This document shows, one piece after another, positions 1 through 10,032 of a DNA stretch of 64,000 nt. Position 1 is the first letter of the stretch; every line of letters starts with the position of its first letter. This stretch comes from Candidatus Nanopelagicales bacterium (GTDB lineage Bacteria; Actinomycetota; Actinomycetes; S36-B12), in the NCBI GenBank assembly GCA_028687755.1, contig JAQTZL010000004.1, positions 62,001-126,000 of the forward strand, read 5' to 3'. A program made the position numbers and the translations under genes. The notes below the pieces were generated by a model. It searched no databases. It had not been told where the DNA came from and saw only the letters and a list, made by a program, of their open reading frames with translations.

Positions 1-1491
1 TTTGTATTGCCTGCTACTGAGTTTCCAAGGTCTACCTTCGTTTTGGCCACTGGTATCGCAGGTGCAAGCATGCTTGGCGCTCGCTTCATGTGGAGAAGTG
101 CGCGTCAGCAGACTGCTCTGCGACGTGAGGGTTCCCGCACACTCATTTATGGAGCAGGCGATGCTGGTTCGCAAATTGCGACCTTAATGCTGTCTGATCG
201 TTCTAGTGGTTTTCAACCGATCGGATTTATCGACGACGATCCCAATAAGCAGCATTTACGAAGAGCTGGACTCCGGACTTTGGGAAATGTGGATCAAATT
301 GAGGACTTGATCGCTGAGTATCAAGTAGATGTTGTGTTGGTTGCGATTGCTCAAGTCACGGCACCACGATTGCAGGAGCTTGACCGTAGGTGTACTGCTT
401 TAGGCGTTAGGGTGCAGGTCATTCCAACCGCATCTGAAATCGTTGGGGGGGCGGTCAAACTTGGAGATATTTCTGATCTCACTGAGGAAGACCTCATGGG
501 ACGCAGACCAATACGAACCGATGAAGCTCAAATAACGGACTTCATAAGAGGTCGCAGGGTTCTAGTAACTGGAGCAGGCGGTTCTATTGGTTCAGAATTA
601 GCCCGACAGTTAGTTAGGTATTCACCGAGTCGCCTGATGCTTCTTGACCGAGATGAGTCAGGGCTTCATGCTCTCCAACTCACTCTTGATGGAAGTGGAA
701 CTCTTACCTCTCCGGATTTGATCCTTGCAGATATACGCGACGGACAGCGACTTTTAGAAATCTTTGAAGAAGTCGAGCCGGAGATTGTGTTTCACGCAGC
801 TGCACTAAAACACTTGCCACTCCTTGAGCGATACCCAGATGAAGCCATCAAAACGAATGTATTTGGAACGCGCAATGTTCTTTCAGCGGCAGAGTCAGTC
901 GGAGTGCATGTATTTGCGAATATTTCGACCGACAAAGCAGCTGACCCAACGAGTATTTTGGGATACAGCAAGCTCATAACTGAGAGACTCACCGCAGGAA
1001 TGCCCGGCGGAAATGAATCCAAATACGTTTCGGTTCGCTTTGGAAATGTTCTTGGTTCCCGAGGTTCTGTTATTGAAACATTTAGGTACCAAATCGCGCA
1101 TGGTGGACCCGTAACGGTCACGGATGAGCGAGTGACTCGTTACTTCATGACAGTTCAAGAGGCTGTTCATTTAGTGCTTCAAGCTTCAGTTCTCGGTACG
1201 CATGGGGAGACACTTATTTTGGATATGGGTACGCCGGTGAATATTGCTGATCTAGCGCGACAGATGATTCATCGTTCAGGTCGCGACGTGGGTATCAAAT
1301 TTACGGGACTTCGCCCTGGAGAAAAACTCGATGAAGTTTTAGTTGCGAATAGTGAAAGCGCAGCACGGCCTCTGCACCCGTTGATTTCACATACGGATGT
1401 TGTGAGTCAAAGTTTCGAAACTCTCCATCCTCTAGTAGCGGCAAGTGATCCTGCTTCCACACTGCGTGCAGTAGCGTTGGGGTCTTTATAA
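1..1491 (+). CDS. UDP-sugar 4,6-dehydratase, PglF/CapD/FlaA1 family (5' partial)
   Basis: The reading frame is open to the window edge, so the start is missing; family members are about 600 residues with several N-terminal membrane helices, of which only the end is seen. A CoA-binding-like Rossmann domain (GAGDAG near visible residue 50) is followed by an SDR domain with TGAGGSIGS (about residue 188) and the STDKA motif (about 307) that carries the Thr-Asp-Lys catalytic triad of this family. The usual SDR Tyr, Met in PglF, is Leu in LGYSK (about 318-322). The likely reaction is UDP-GlcNAc to the UDP-4-keto-6-deoxy sugar, the first step toward bacillosamine; PglE-, PglD- and PglC-like genes lie at 22.5-26.1 kb. 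The family call is firm; the exact substrate is inferred. Confidence 0.85.
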   Translation, partial: FVLPATEFPRSTFVLATGIAGASMLGARFMWRSARQQTALRREGSRTLIYGAGDAGSQIATLMLSDRSSGFQPIGFIDDDPNKQHLRRAGLRTLGNVDQIEDLIAEYQVDVVLVAIAQVTAPRLQELDRRCTALGVRVQVIPTASEIVGGAVKLGDISDLTEEDLMGRRPIRTDEAQITDFIRGRRVLVTGAGGSIGSELARQLVRYSPSRLMLLDRDESGLHALQLTLDGSGTLTSPDLILADIRDGQRLLEIFEEVEPEIVFHAAALKHLPLLERYPDEAIKTNVFGTRNVLSAAESVGVHVFANISTDKAADPTSILGYSKLITERLTAGMPGGNESKYVSVRFGNVLGSRGSVIETFRYQIAHGGPVTVTDERVTRYFMTVQEAVHLVLQASVLGTHGETLILDMGTPVNIADLARQMIHRSGRDVGIKFTGLRPGEKLDEVLVANSESAARPLHPLISHTDVVSQSFETLHPLVAASDPASTLRAVALGSL

Positions 1492-1522
1492 ATCACTTGT
1501 CGATATTCGTAGGATGGACTGA

Positions 1523-1552
1523 CGTAGTGAAATAGACCACTACGGTATTTTC
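1523..1552 (+). terminator. probable intrinsic terminator
   Basis: CGTAGTG (1523-1529) pairs with CACTACG (1538-1544) around an 8-base loop and is followed by GTATTTT. It lies 32 bases after the stop of the dehydratase gene. The T-tract is short, so strength is uncertain. Confidence 0.5.
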
Positions 1553-1939
1553 GTTCAACCTGAAGAATAGAAAATGAGAACACACACATATGCCAAGTAT
1601 GCCTAACTGCTGGAAATTGCGGCGTTTGCTTCGCTATGACCAAGTCGCTCGATTCAGTTGGTGTAAGAACTGAAGCAATTTTGCATGTCACTCGCGCCTC
1701 TTAATTTCCTTTAAAGACTAATGAAAAGGAACTTATCGCACGGCACTAAGTGCCAACAGTGCTGATGTAGGAAAGCAAAGTTAAGACTTGCGTGCGAATA
1801 TGCTGTATAGCCCAGGGAAAAATAGCTTCGATGAGCTAAAGCATTTCGAATTTCCATCGAAACCGTTCGGCAGAATCCAGGTCAGATGTTAAGAGGTTTT
1901 GGCGTGAACAACTCGAATTCAAGTGAATAGAAGCAACGA

Positions 1940-1945
1940 TATAGT
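1940..1945 (+). promoter_or_regulatory. -10 box TATAGT of a leaderless gene
   Basis: TATAGT occupies -12 to -7 relative to the ATG at 1952, so transcription would begin at the start codon. This selects ATG 1952 over the upstream TTG. Confidence 0.55.
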
Positions 1946-1951
1946 TTGTTT

Positions 1952-2569
1952 ATGCACATTCAAACCTGGTTACCGCTGAGTGCACGAGTATCTATTATGC
2001 ATATGGTGAATCAAAGTCGTTGGAAACGAAATGGTTACTCCGTTCCTGCTCCGCAATCTGTGAAACTTGAAGTTCTCAAACGGCATGGAAACACTTTGGG
2101 AACTTGGGTAGAGACTGGGACCTATTTAGGGGATACAACTAAAGTATTGGGTGCAAGTGCGAAACGAGTAATTAGCATTGAACCGAGCAAGGATCTTGTA
2201 ATTCGAGCGCGAAAGAGATTTCAAGGCAAGGCAAACATCGAGATCGTAGAAGGACTCTCTGAGGAAGTTTTTGAGAAAGTTCTCTCCGGAATTTCAGGTT
2301 CCGTTTGCTTCTGGCTTGATGGCCATGCTTCTGGAGGATTGACACACCGTGGACCAGTGGTAACACCGATACGATACGAGTTGCTGGCCATCGGAAAGCT
2401 GAAGAATCAATTTGATTCCATGGTTGTATTCATTGATGACTTTAGAGGTTTTGGATTCAAGGCGGATCAAGACGCAGATTACCCGTCACGTTCGTACTTA
2501 GTAAATTGGGCCGATTCTCTAGAATTGTCATGGACAGTCGAACACGACATTTTTGTAGCTTGGAATTAG
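1952..2569 (+). CDS. class I SAM-dependent methyltransferase-like protein
   Basis: About 205 residues. The SAM-binding motif I appears as VETGTYLGDTT, followed by an acidic residue in SIEPS that would bind the ribose, and a conserved WLDGH and VFIDDF segment typical of small methyltransferases found in polysaccharide clusters. There is no membrane segment or signal peptide. The start at 1952 is chosen because a TATAGT box sits at -12 to -7; internal ATGs at 1997 and 2003 are alternatives. It stands alone, facing a convergent GT-C pseudogene. The likely role is methylation of a sugar, but the acceptor cannot be inferred; an inactive homologue is possible. Confidence 0.65.
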   Translation: MHIQTWLPLSARVSIMHMVNQSRWKRNGYSVPAPQSVKLEVLKRHGNTLGTWVETGTYLGDTTKVLGASAKRVISIEPSKDLVIRARKRFQGKANIEIVEGLSEEVFEKVLSGISGSVCFWLDGHASGGLTHRGPVVTPIRYELLAIGKLKNQFDSMVVFIDDFRGFGFKADQDADYPSRSYLVNWADSLELSWTVEHDIFVAWN

Positions 2570-2747
2570 TACCTGTGCAGCCAGTGTTAAAATTGTCAAC
2601 TAGTTTTGACGTTCACATGTTTGAGGCAAAACCCTCTACGACCTATAGTTGGACAAGCGAAATTAGACTTCAATTTGCTGCAGGAAAACTTCAAGCATTC
2701 CCCGGGTGCTATCTGATGAAGGAATGCAAATTTCGATAGAGGCGAAT

Positions 2748-4487
2748 CTACTTCGTAGGAAACCATTTGGCGTTTGATGCTGCTTGTCGAGTGCCAAGTG
2801 CTATAGGTAGCGAATCGAATCGGCCGTCGACAACAGAAGTGTTTAAATATGTGCGCAATGTCGAAGCGAACTTTGAGTCTGATCGGACCAACACTTGGAG
2901 GTCGTAGCTACCAAAAGCCGCGCCTTCAACAGTCCCCAAGTATTCGTAATCATCCCAACGTGGATCATTGGCCCACGATAAACAGTCCCCAAGTGGCCCG
3001 TGACCCCAAGTAATCCATGAACCCCCAAGGTCCGAGGGATGTAGAACAAGGTCTGGTGCCTGCTCGAAAAAGCAATCGATAAGTTTTGCTTTATCTTTAG
3101 TTTTGGCAATGTATGAGTCATTTAGTCCCACTACGTCAAGCCACTTCGCATGCGAGTAGTAAGGAATTAGGCCGGAATCGGCAAAAGCGATCTTGACCGA
3201 CTTAATACTGGGGTAGTTCGCCAGGGAAAGGCCGACTCGCAACTCGGCATTTGAGGCGATCTGCTTGGACATGATTGAGCCCGCTTGATCAAGAGATCGG
3301 GCAGTCAAGATTCGCGTCAGTGAGCTCGTCGGGATATTTGCGACGAGCACGAATATCAAAGTAATGGGAGCTGTCGCCCACAAGATTTTTCGATGTTTTA
3401 CTTCGAGCACCCAGGCCAAAGTTCTGTCCAGCACTGGAGATGCGATTAATAAGGCAATTGGTACTAGAGGAAACAGAAAACGGCCTTCGAGATCCATAAG
3501 CGGCTTGGTGCGAACAAAAAATAGAAAGTAGGAAACCGCCAAAAATAAACCTAACCAGGCCTGTATCACCTGTACGTCAACCCGTTGTTGGGATTTTGCG
3601 CATGCGAGTGGTCTCGTGCTCACGTGAGAGAAGACTCCAAACGCTGCAAAGCCGAGAAGAAGCGCATAGGTTGAGATAAATGTCGATACGCTGGCGGCGC
3701 CGGCAGAGTCGACACCCCATCCTTCGACCGACTTAACGTAAAACGGATTTGGGAAAATATCTCCAAAATAAGCCAATTTCCAAATGATGTATGGGACAAA
3801 GAATCCAGTCAGTACTCCGGCAACAAGGCACTCCGGCCACCAAGATCGTTTACGCCGCGCTCCTATAACTAACCAAAATAAAGCCACTAAGGGAACAATC
3901 AAGAGCGCTTCAGGGCGCAATAATCCACTGAGGATTACTGAGGTGGCGAAGGCGAGACCCCACCGATAGTTATTTGTTGACAGAAACCGTGAAGCAGCGA
4001 CAAAAGCTACAAGCAGTCCGAGCGCGCCTGGAATGGTCTCCATCCCGATTAAGACCAGTGGAATCGTCGCAGGGAAGATTGGGAGTAAAAGCGCTGTGAC
4101 TGTCGACCCAGGCGAGGAAGAGCCATACGTCCTCTTTGACTCTCTATAGAGGATCAGACATGCGCCAAAAAGGGCCAATCCGGATAGAAATCTAGAAGCG
4201 AGAAGCGGGTCCTGTCCGGCCTTAATGAGTGGAGCCAGAGCCACCACGAGTAATGGATTGGTGTATCCCTCAGTTGGATGTCCGCCTTAATTCCAAACTA
4301 AACCGGCACCGCTAGCTAAGTTTTGTGCATATCTGAAACTAATAAAGGCGTCGTCAAAGACTTCGTTCCACTTACGTACAATGGTATCCACGAGCGTAAG
4401 GATGAGTAGGGCCGTTCCAACCGCCCAGACAATTCCTAAGCCACGTGCAGAAGGTGACAGGCGCTTTTTCATTGTTTTCCCTTTCAC
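2748..4487 (-). pseudogene. GT-C type membrane glycosyltransferase interrupted by an in-frame TAA
   Basis: Two pieces in the same frame: 66 codons (4487-4290), a TAA at 4289-4287, then an open frame to 2748. Reading through the stop gives a continuous conserved block: DDAFISFRYAQNL and GLVWN before it, GGHPTEGYTNPL after it. The acidic pair in the first outer loop plus EGYTN is typical of AftB-like and related GT-C transferases that use polyprenyl-phosphate sugars. Many membrane helices follow, then an outer C-terminal domain of roughly 170 residues. A single substitution explains the defect. It may be a recent pseudogene, an assembly error or a readthrough site. The restart at 4247 (GTG) would lack the catalytic loop, so it is unlikely to be functional alone. 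Confidence 0.75.
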
Positions 4488-5216
4488 GCCCAGAAGCTAC
4501 AGTTAAATCGTAATTCAGCGAGCATAGAATTGACCGCACTTTAACTTCACTTCATCAAACCTAAGTAACACATCACAGTACTTTTGATTAGAAAACAATT
4601 ATGCGTTCGTGCATATTGTTTCAGTTCTCTTGGGCGACCTCCGTATGGTTGTGTACAAAACCAAAGTATCGATTATTCCGATTCAATGCTTGCGGGTGGA
4701 CGATTCTTTTCGCTGCGTGATGGGACAAGAGCTTTTTAATGCCAATAAACCTAATTCGCGCGAATAACGCCAATCTTTGTCTTCGCGCACGTTATTAATT
4801 GATGGTGAGGTTAGGCAACATAGCAAGAATCAATCGGGCTAACATCGAGAACTCGGATCGGAATAGGACTGAGTTAGGCGGTAGGGCAACGGGCCTGAAA
4901 CCAGAATTCACAGAAATTATCACTATCAACGTAAAAAAAGCACTCCCAGTGAATCAAAATAGTGGATCACGGTACGGACTCATTCTGGAAAACATGGTCA
5001 TTAAATACATACCTTGTTGTCTAGTCTAATGATTGTGTTGAGTTTTGTGGACATCGAGGTACTTTCACAACACTTCTCAACCGCCAAGATCACCAGACTA
5101 TAAAAGATGCTCGGTTGTATCGGGTAAGGATCTCGAGTCTTAAAAATGTCGTGCTGATCCGTGACACTTCCGAGCAAGAGTGCCGCTGCATATTTAGTTT
5201 TGACGGGTCCAAGTCC
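4488..5216. other. long AT-rich spacer without a recognised gene
   Basis: About 730 bases between two leftward membrane-protein genes. A 76-codon frame at 4799-5029 (+) has no family resemblance and poor composition; I do not support it as a gene. A perfect 12-base palindrome ATTCGCGCGAAT lies at 4754-4765. The segment may be decayed DNA left from insertion of the neighbouring modules. Confidence 0.5.
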
Positions 5217-7223
5217 TCACGACGCGGTAGCCCTCACCCCGGCATCACAATTTTGGCCAATACCAGTTGACGTGGCCGATGGGCGCCAAAGGACAAGATC
5301 ACCAGAGGCGACGCAGTCGTAGCCAGCTGGGAATGGCCGCTGTGAGATTGCTGCAACCTGGCCCAGCGTGTAGAAGAGTTCGTCCTGCGTCGCGGCATCC
5401 AGCGTCGAAGTCTTAGTCGTCAGGATCCAGCTATCGTGATACGGAAAACCAAGGAACGGTTGGGTCAGGTGGAACCGTGTGATAGCCCGGTAGTTGTCGC
5501 CGAAGCCAACGATGAGAACCGTCAGCATAAGGGAATCAGGTGCCTTAGCCCCGAGAGAGTACCCCAGACCGGGGCTCTGCAAGTAGGACAAGTCGAGCAT
5601 GGGCATACCTGACTTCCAGCCAGCGGCAGTTGATTTCGCACGAAGGTCTGTGACTCTTGCGGCAAGCGCGGGATCCAGATTAAGGACGGCCCCGTGCGCC
5701 CCGATCAAAGTAGGAACTGTTTGCTGGCTCATTGAAGGGGTTCGTAACTCGACTGGAAATTGTCTCAATGGATGACGCCAGCCACTCACGATTGCAGCCG
5801 CTGCAAAGATGGCAGTGGTGACAAGTACAGCAACAGCGAGCAAAGTTCGAGCTCGGCACGCGTTTGGGCGCGCAACGCTGAGTACGGCTGCGATAAATAT
5901 TAGACCCGACGCGACGGCTGCCTGCGGGTACGGCCCAAAACTGGAACCGATTGCAAATGCCATTGGCGCGAGTGCCACGACCGCGACGATAAGCATGCGA
6001 GTTCGACGATCACTTGCTTCCTCGTTTTGTGCGGTCGACGTCAGCCTTAGGCCTACCAGAATGGAGGCTGCTAACACGATAATCGCTGCAGTCGTGAGCG
6101 GTGCATGTGCCCAACTGAATGCAGACCCGGTTAGGTTGAGTAGGGGTATAGGTACCCCTGAGATTGCGATGGCACTCAGGATTGCCATTGCGTAGCCAGC
6201 TAGTCTTAGTAGGAGCCAACTGCGCTTTGCCAGCACTGGCAATAGCAGAACGAGTAGCGCGGCTGTTAACAGTTCTGCTGGCCGGTCTCCTATCTGCGCG
6301 AAGGCATCAAGTAGATCGCGCGGTGCAAGGACTATCGCCTGCAGTGCTGGGCCAGCGGTCTGCACGGCGAATGGGTAGGGCATCTCGTTGGCTAAGCGGA
6401 AAACTCTAATGAAGTCCACCGGCCATAGTCCGGTTATGACTGCAATCAGAATCCAGGCGGGGATAAATCCGACCACGACTATGAGCCATCGCCACATGCA
6501 GCGCAGCCCCGCGCCTGTGGCGATCACGATCGTGGTCACTGTGAGCATGATCGGCAAGGTCGTTGGCTTTGCTGGAAGCGAAGCAACAAGCACCGCAGAC
6601 GTAGCCACAGCTAGCAGATCGATCGTGGAAATTTCAATGCGTCCAATGTTCCATCGCCAGTCACGAGGAGCGGGTGCTACCGCACGCCGGACTGCGACCA
6701 TGACAGCGGCCAGGCTGAGCACGATGGCGCACAGGGTGGCCCAGTTGTAACTCGGTGCCCGCAGCATTGAGGAGTAATAAATAAGCGATGCCGTTCCCGC
6801 AGTTGCAGCGGCAAGCGCGGGCATCAAGCTCGGTGCGGTGGTGGCTCGCCTTAGATCTGTCACGGCCCGCATAGCAGCCCATCCCAGCCAGGCGGATGAG
6901 AGTGCAAGTATCACAGCCCCGAAGGTGCGAAACGCAGCGATGTCGTATCCCACGAGCCAGAACAGCGGACGGATGGTCCAGCCAAAGGGATAGGCCCAGG
7001 CTGCCTCTAGATTTGGCGGGTCGGCTGCCACGAGGTAGAGGCCCTCGTCAGCGAGATCCAGCCCCCGGTCGGAGGCGATCAGGTGCTCCAGAAGGACCCA
7101 TAGACCGACCACCGACAGAGCAGTGACGGTGATGCTGACGAACCAACGGCGCAGAGACCATCGGGAGCTGGGAAGTGCTGACGTGTCCTCTGGGGCATGG
7201 GTGCGCACACTGAAGTATGACAA
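5217..7223 (-). CDS. polytopic GT-C-like membrane protein (paralogue of 12903-14792)
   Basis: 668 residues with about ten or more hydrophobic segments. After the first helix comes GLDLADEGLYL, where the acidic pair in the first outer loop is the hallmark of GT-C lipid-sugar glycosyltransferases; DPPN and PFGW follow. A C-terminal outer region contains PDSLMLT and a FPYHDSWILTT block. The same blocks occur in the rightward gene at 12903, so the two are clear paralogues flanking the 7.2-12.9 kb segment in inverted orientation. It is the last gene of a leftward group (GNAT, acyltransferase, this gene), with 39 bases to the upstream gene. It probably transfers a sugar outside the membrane; donor and acceptor are unknown. 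Confidence 0.7.
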   Translation of the reverse strand: MSYFSVRTHAPEDTSALPSSRWSLRRWFVSITVTALSVVGLWVLLEHLIASDRGLDLADEGLYLVAADPPNLEAAWAYPFGWTIRPLFWLVGYDIAAFRTFGAVILALSSAWLGWAAMRAVTDLRRATTAPSLMPALAAATAGTASLIYYSSMLRAPSYNWATLCAIVLSLAAVMVAVRRAVAPAPRDWRWNIGRIEISTIDLLAVATSAVLVASLPAKPTTLPIMLTVTTIVIATGAGLRCMWRWLIVVVGFIPAWILIAVITGLWPVDFIRVFRLANEMPYPFAVQTAGPALQAIVLAPRDLLDAFAQIGDRPAELLTAALLVLLLPVLAKRSWLLLRLAGYAMAILSAIAISGVPIPLLNLTGSAFSWAHAPLTTAAIIVLAASILVGLRLTSTAQNEEASDRRTRMLIVAVVALAPMAFAIGSSFGPYPQAAVASGLIFIAAVLSVARPNACRARTLLAVAVLVTTAIFAAAAIVSGWRHPLRQFPVELRTPSMSQQTVPTLIGAHGAVLNLDPALAARVTDLRAKSTAAGWKSGMPMLDLSYLQSPGLGYSLGAKAPDSLMLTVLIVGFGDNYRAITRFHLTQPFLGFPYHDSWILTTKTSTLDAATQDELFYTLGQVAAISQRPFPAGYDCVASGDLVLWRPSATSTGIGQNCDAGVRATAS

Positions 7224-7262
7224 ACTCTGGTCACAACCGAGTTGCTGCAGGTCAGTTGCTGT

Positions 7263-9221
7263 CTATGCCTGTGCTGGCAATCCCATCGATTTGCGAAACA
7301 CCTGGTCGTTGATGATGGCCTGGTCAACGTAACGAGAGCCGTCAAGGTTGAGATGGTTGTTGTCCTCATACATCAGGCGTCCGTTTTGCACCATGCTGCA
7401 ATCGTCATTGGTGCAAAACTGGCGAGCAGTGCGCAGCAGGTGCACGCCGGGAATGGCGTCGGTGATCTGCTGAATGAGTGTTGGCACATTTCGGTAGGCG
7501 TTGAGGTAATCAGTGGCGTTGAAGGCGCACTGCGTAGCCCCCACCAGAAATCCTGTTCGGTACTTGCAGGCACTGGCATCAAACGGGAATGCTGGGACAT
7601 CATCCGTAACGAATACTTGCTTGCCACCAGCACTTAAAGTGTTGATGAACGGAACTGCATCCGCAGTTCCAAGTTGGGTCTTCCAATAGCCCGTGACCAA
7701 AGCGGCCTTGACACTGGGCATTTCTGCAACCTGTTTGAAGGTGAGCTTGGCGTTTTCCGTTGCTCGCGTCGGCCAGTAGTGCAGGTAGACCACCATGATG
7801 TTGGACTCGGGCATCGCCTGAGTGAGGCCGGTGTAAAGATGCCACGCATGGCTGTCGCCGAGGATGGCAAGGTCAACTTCCTTACCCGGCTTTGACTGCA
7901 GGCAGGTGATGTCCGTCTGGTGTATATCTGGCAATTGATCGATGGTGCACGGGTACGAGTGGGCGCGTAGATACGCAGACCGGGCCGCGTCGGTCACGTC
8001 GCCGGCAAAGACAGCGGGCACCTGACCATCATCCAACTTCGGTTTCCAATATTTAGAGGCCACTCCCCACACGCCTGCACAGATCACAAGCGCTGGAACC
8101 GTCATGACGAGTCCAAGCAAGAGAATGGTTTTTGGGCTGGTCCACTTCGCTCGGCGGATGGGATTCTCCAGCAGCAGATATGACAGAACCGAAGGGATGA
8201 CGGAGGCCAAAGCTGCGATGGTTGCGACGTATGGCGTCTGCGGCCAGAGCAACACTGCGAAGACAATAAGGGGCCAGTGCCATAGGTACAGCGAGTAAGA
8301 GATGTCTCCTACAGCAGTGAACGGACGCATTGACAGCACTCTTGTCACGGGATTCAAACTCTGCATTCCCGCCCAGATGACCATCAGAGTTGCGGCCACC
8401 GGCAGTACTGTCCAGACTCCCGGCATACGGGCGGTACTCGGAATTACCCACAGAGTTGCCACTAGGCCTATGAGTCCCAACAATCCGGCGACCGCCCCGA
8501 CCCTCGGTAGGATCCTGAGATCCTTAAGTGTCACTAAGGCGAGTATTGCTCCAGCAGCGAACTCCCAGGCCCGAGTCACAGGGCTGTAGAACCCGAGCAG
8601 CGACTGCAAGAAGGTGTTTTGAGTGGGGGACGGGCCGATTATCGCCAGAACGAAAGAGATGCCTGCAAGAGTGCTGACAATGGCGATCGGGGCATTTCGC
8701 CCTATGCGATAGCGGCGTGCCAAGAACCACCCCAGCATGAGCAGTGCCGGAAAAACTAGGTAAAACTGCTCCTCTACGGAAAGAGTCCAGGTATTGAGTA
8801 GTGGGTTGGTTTCTGCAGGTAAAGCAAAATAGTTCCCAGTACTACGGTCGATTACTACGTTCGCGACCAACAAAAGCGCGCCAATTCCTGTGGCTGCAGC
8901 CGTCTGCTGTGCACCAAGAGGAGATAGAACCACTGCCGAAGCGAGAACCGCTACGACGACGGTGAGCACGAGAGCGGGGGTCAGGCGTTTGAATCGACGC
9001 AGATAGAACTGACCAAGTCGCAGCGATCCAGTTTGGAGCTTGTCTCGATGGAGCATCGATGTGATAACAAAGCCCGAGATTACGAAGAACACATCAACAC
9101 CCAGGAATCCGCCGGGAAATGGGAGACCTGCATGGAACAACAGGACCATCACCACCGCGATGGCTCGAAGGCCCTGGATGTCTGGCCGATAACTTCGGCT
9201 GATCGCGGTCGTCGGCATCAT
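7263..9221 (-). CDS. acyltransferase 3 with C-terminal SGNH domain (OafA-like)
   Basis: 652 residues. The N-terminal half has about ten membrane helices starting with DIQGLRAIAV and the catalytic-type His in LLFHAG, then FFVISGFVI, all typical of acyltransferase family 3. The C-terminal third is a soluble SGNH hydrolase-like domain with GDSH and a late DNNHLN block holding the His. Length fits OafA/OatA-type O-acetyltransferases. It would carry an acyl group, usually acetyl, across the membrane to a surface polysaccharide. The start overlaps the stop of the GNAT gene by four bases (ATGA), indicating translational coupling. Confidence 0.88.
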   Translation of the reverse strand: MMPTTAISRSYRPDIQGLRAIAVVMVLLFHAGLPFPGGFLGVDVFFVISGFVITSMLHRDKLQTGSLRLGQFYLRRFKRLTPALVLTVVVAVLASAVVLSPLGAQQTAAATGIGALLLVANVVIDRSTGNYFALPAETNPLLNTWTLSVEEQFYLVFPALLMLGWFLARRYRIGRNAPIAIVSTLAGISFVLAIIGPSPTQNTFLQSLLGFYSPVTRAWEFAAGAILALVTLKDLRILPRVGAVAGLLGLIGLVATLWVIPSTARMPGVWTVLPVAATLMVIWAGMQSLNPVTRVLSMRPFTAVGDISYSLYLWHWPLIVFAVLLWPQTPYVATIAALASVIPSVLSYLLLENPIRRAKWTSPKTILLLGLVMTVPALVICAGVWGVASKYWKPKLDDGQVPAVFAGDVTDAARSAYLRAHSYPCTIDQLPDIHQTDITCLQSKPGKEVDLAILGDSHAWHLYTGLTQAMPESNIMVVYLHYWPTRATENAKLTFKQVAEMPSVKAALVTGYWKTQLGTADAVPFINTLSAGGKQVFVTDDVPAFPFDASACKYRTGFLVGATQCAFNATDYLNAYRNVPTLIQQITDAIPGVHLLRTARQFCTNDDCSMVQNGRLMYEDNNHLNLDGSRYVDQAIINDQVFRKSMGLPAQA

Positions 9222-9877
9222 GCACCGGTATGGGCGAGAAAACGCTCACGGTCAAGAGTCATGACATCACAAGTGAAAGAAACTGAAGCCTGGTCCTGTG
9301 AACAGGGCACAAGTACCGTGCCGTCTACAGCAGATTCACGGCGCAGTGGCAGGCTCTCGGTGGTGACAAATCCGTCGCGCTCGTAGAGACGCTTGGCAAG
9401 TGTGTTGTTTGACAGCACCCGCAAGTACAGCGAAGAGAGATCCAAGGTTACGAAGGCCCACTCTGCTAGTGACCGCTCGCTTGCTGACATTAAACCTCGA
9501 GGACCACTATTGATCCCACGCATGACATTATCGATTTCAGCGGTGTCTGGATGAATATTGGCCAGGCCGATGTGGCCTAGAAATATGCCGTCGCTTTCAA
9601 TCATGAACAGGATTCGCTGCTCCAGACCGATAGAGAATTGCTGGAGGTAGTTCGCCGTTTTAGCGGGAGTCGATTCAAACTGCGCGAGGAACATCTCCAT
9701 CGTACGGGCGCGCCAAGAAGCCATCGCTTCGATCAAAGTTTCGTCAGCCAGAATCCACGACCCAACCGGCACCAGCATGCCCAGAACCTCATTGCCACGG
9801 GTGATTGGGATGGCACGTTCGCGAGCCGATTCAATATTTTCGCGCTTAAGGGATCCCAAAAAGCTCGTGTCAGGCAT
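9218..9877 (-). CDS. GNAT-family N-acetyltransferase
   Basis: About 219 residues. The core GNAT signature is seen in FLGHIGLANI, the SERSLAEWAF helix and LRVLSNNTLAKRLYERDGF, resembling RimJ-like enzymes that acetylate amino sugars. The frame extends to 10219 but that part overlaps the divergent gene and looks non-coding, so the ATG at 9877 is chosen; 9931 is an alternative. Neither has a good ribosome site. It is first in the leftward group with the acyltransferase and GT-C genes. It might acetylate a 4-amino sugar such as the product of the WecE-like enzyme at 19.4 kb, but this is inference. Confidence 0.75.
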   Translation of the reverse strand: MPDTSFLGSLKRENIESARERAIPITRGNEVLGMLVPVGSWILADETLIEAMASWRARTMEMFLAQFESTPAKTANYLQQFSIGLEQRILFMIESDGIFLGHIGLANIHPDTAEIDNVMRGINSGPRGLMSASERSLAEWAFVTLDLSSLYLRVLSNNTLAKRLYERDGFVTTESLPLRRESAVDGTVLVPCSQDQASVSFTCDVMTLDRERFLAHTGA

Positions 9878-10032
9878 TGAAGGCGCCCGACTTATGCATG
9901 GAGAAATCGTATACTGCGAACGCAACAACATCGACTTGCCGAGCAAGTGGTGCGTATCAAAGACCAAGTTCGATGCCGCATTCGAGGTTGGTGATGGGGC
10001 CACCTGAACAATAGGTCGGCAGATGGGAAATC

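Larger units (their letters stand above)
1492..1951. other. gene-poor spacer
   Basis: No convincing coding frame on either strand. It holds a hairpin-like terminator just after the upstream gene and, at its right end, a -10 box for the next gene. The middle is AT-rich with no recognised feature. Confidence 0.6.

Noticed and set aside
4799-5029. 76-codon rightward frame in the empty stretch
   Set aside because: No similarity, no promoter at the leaderless position, unnatural composition.
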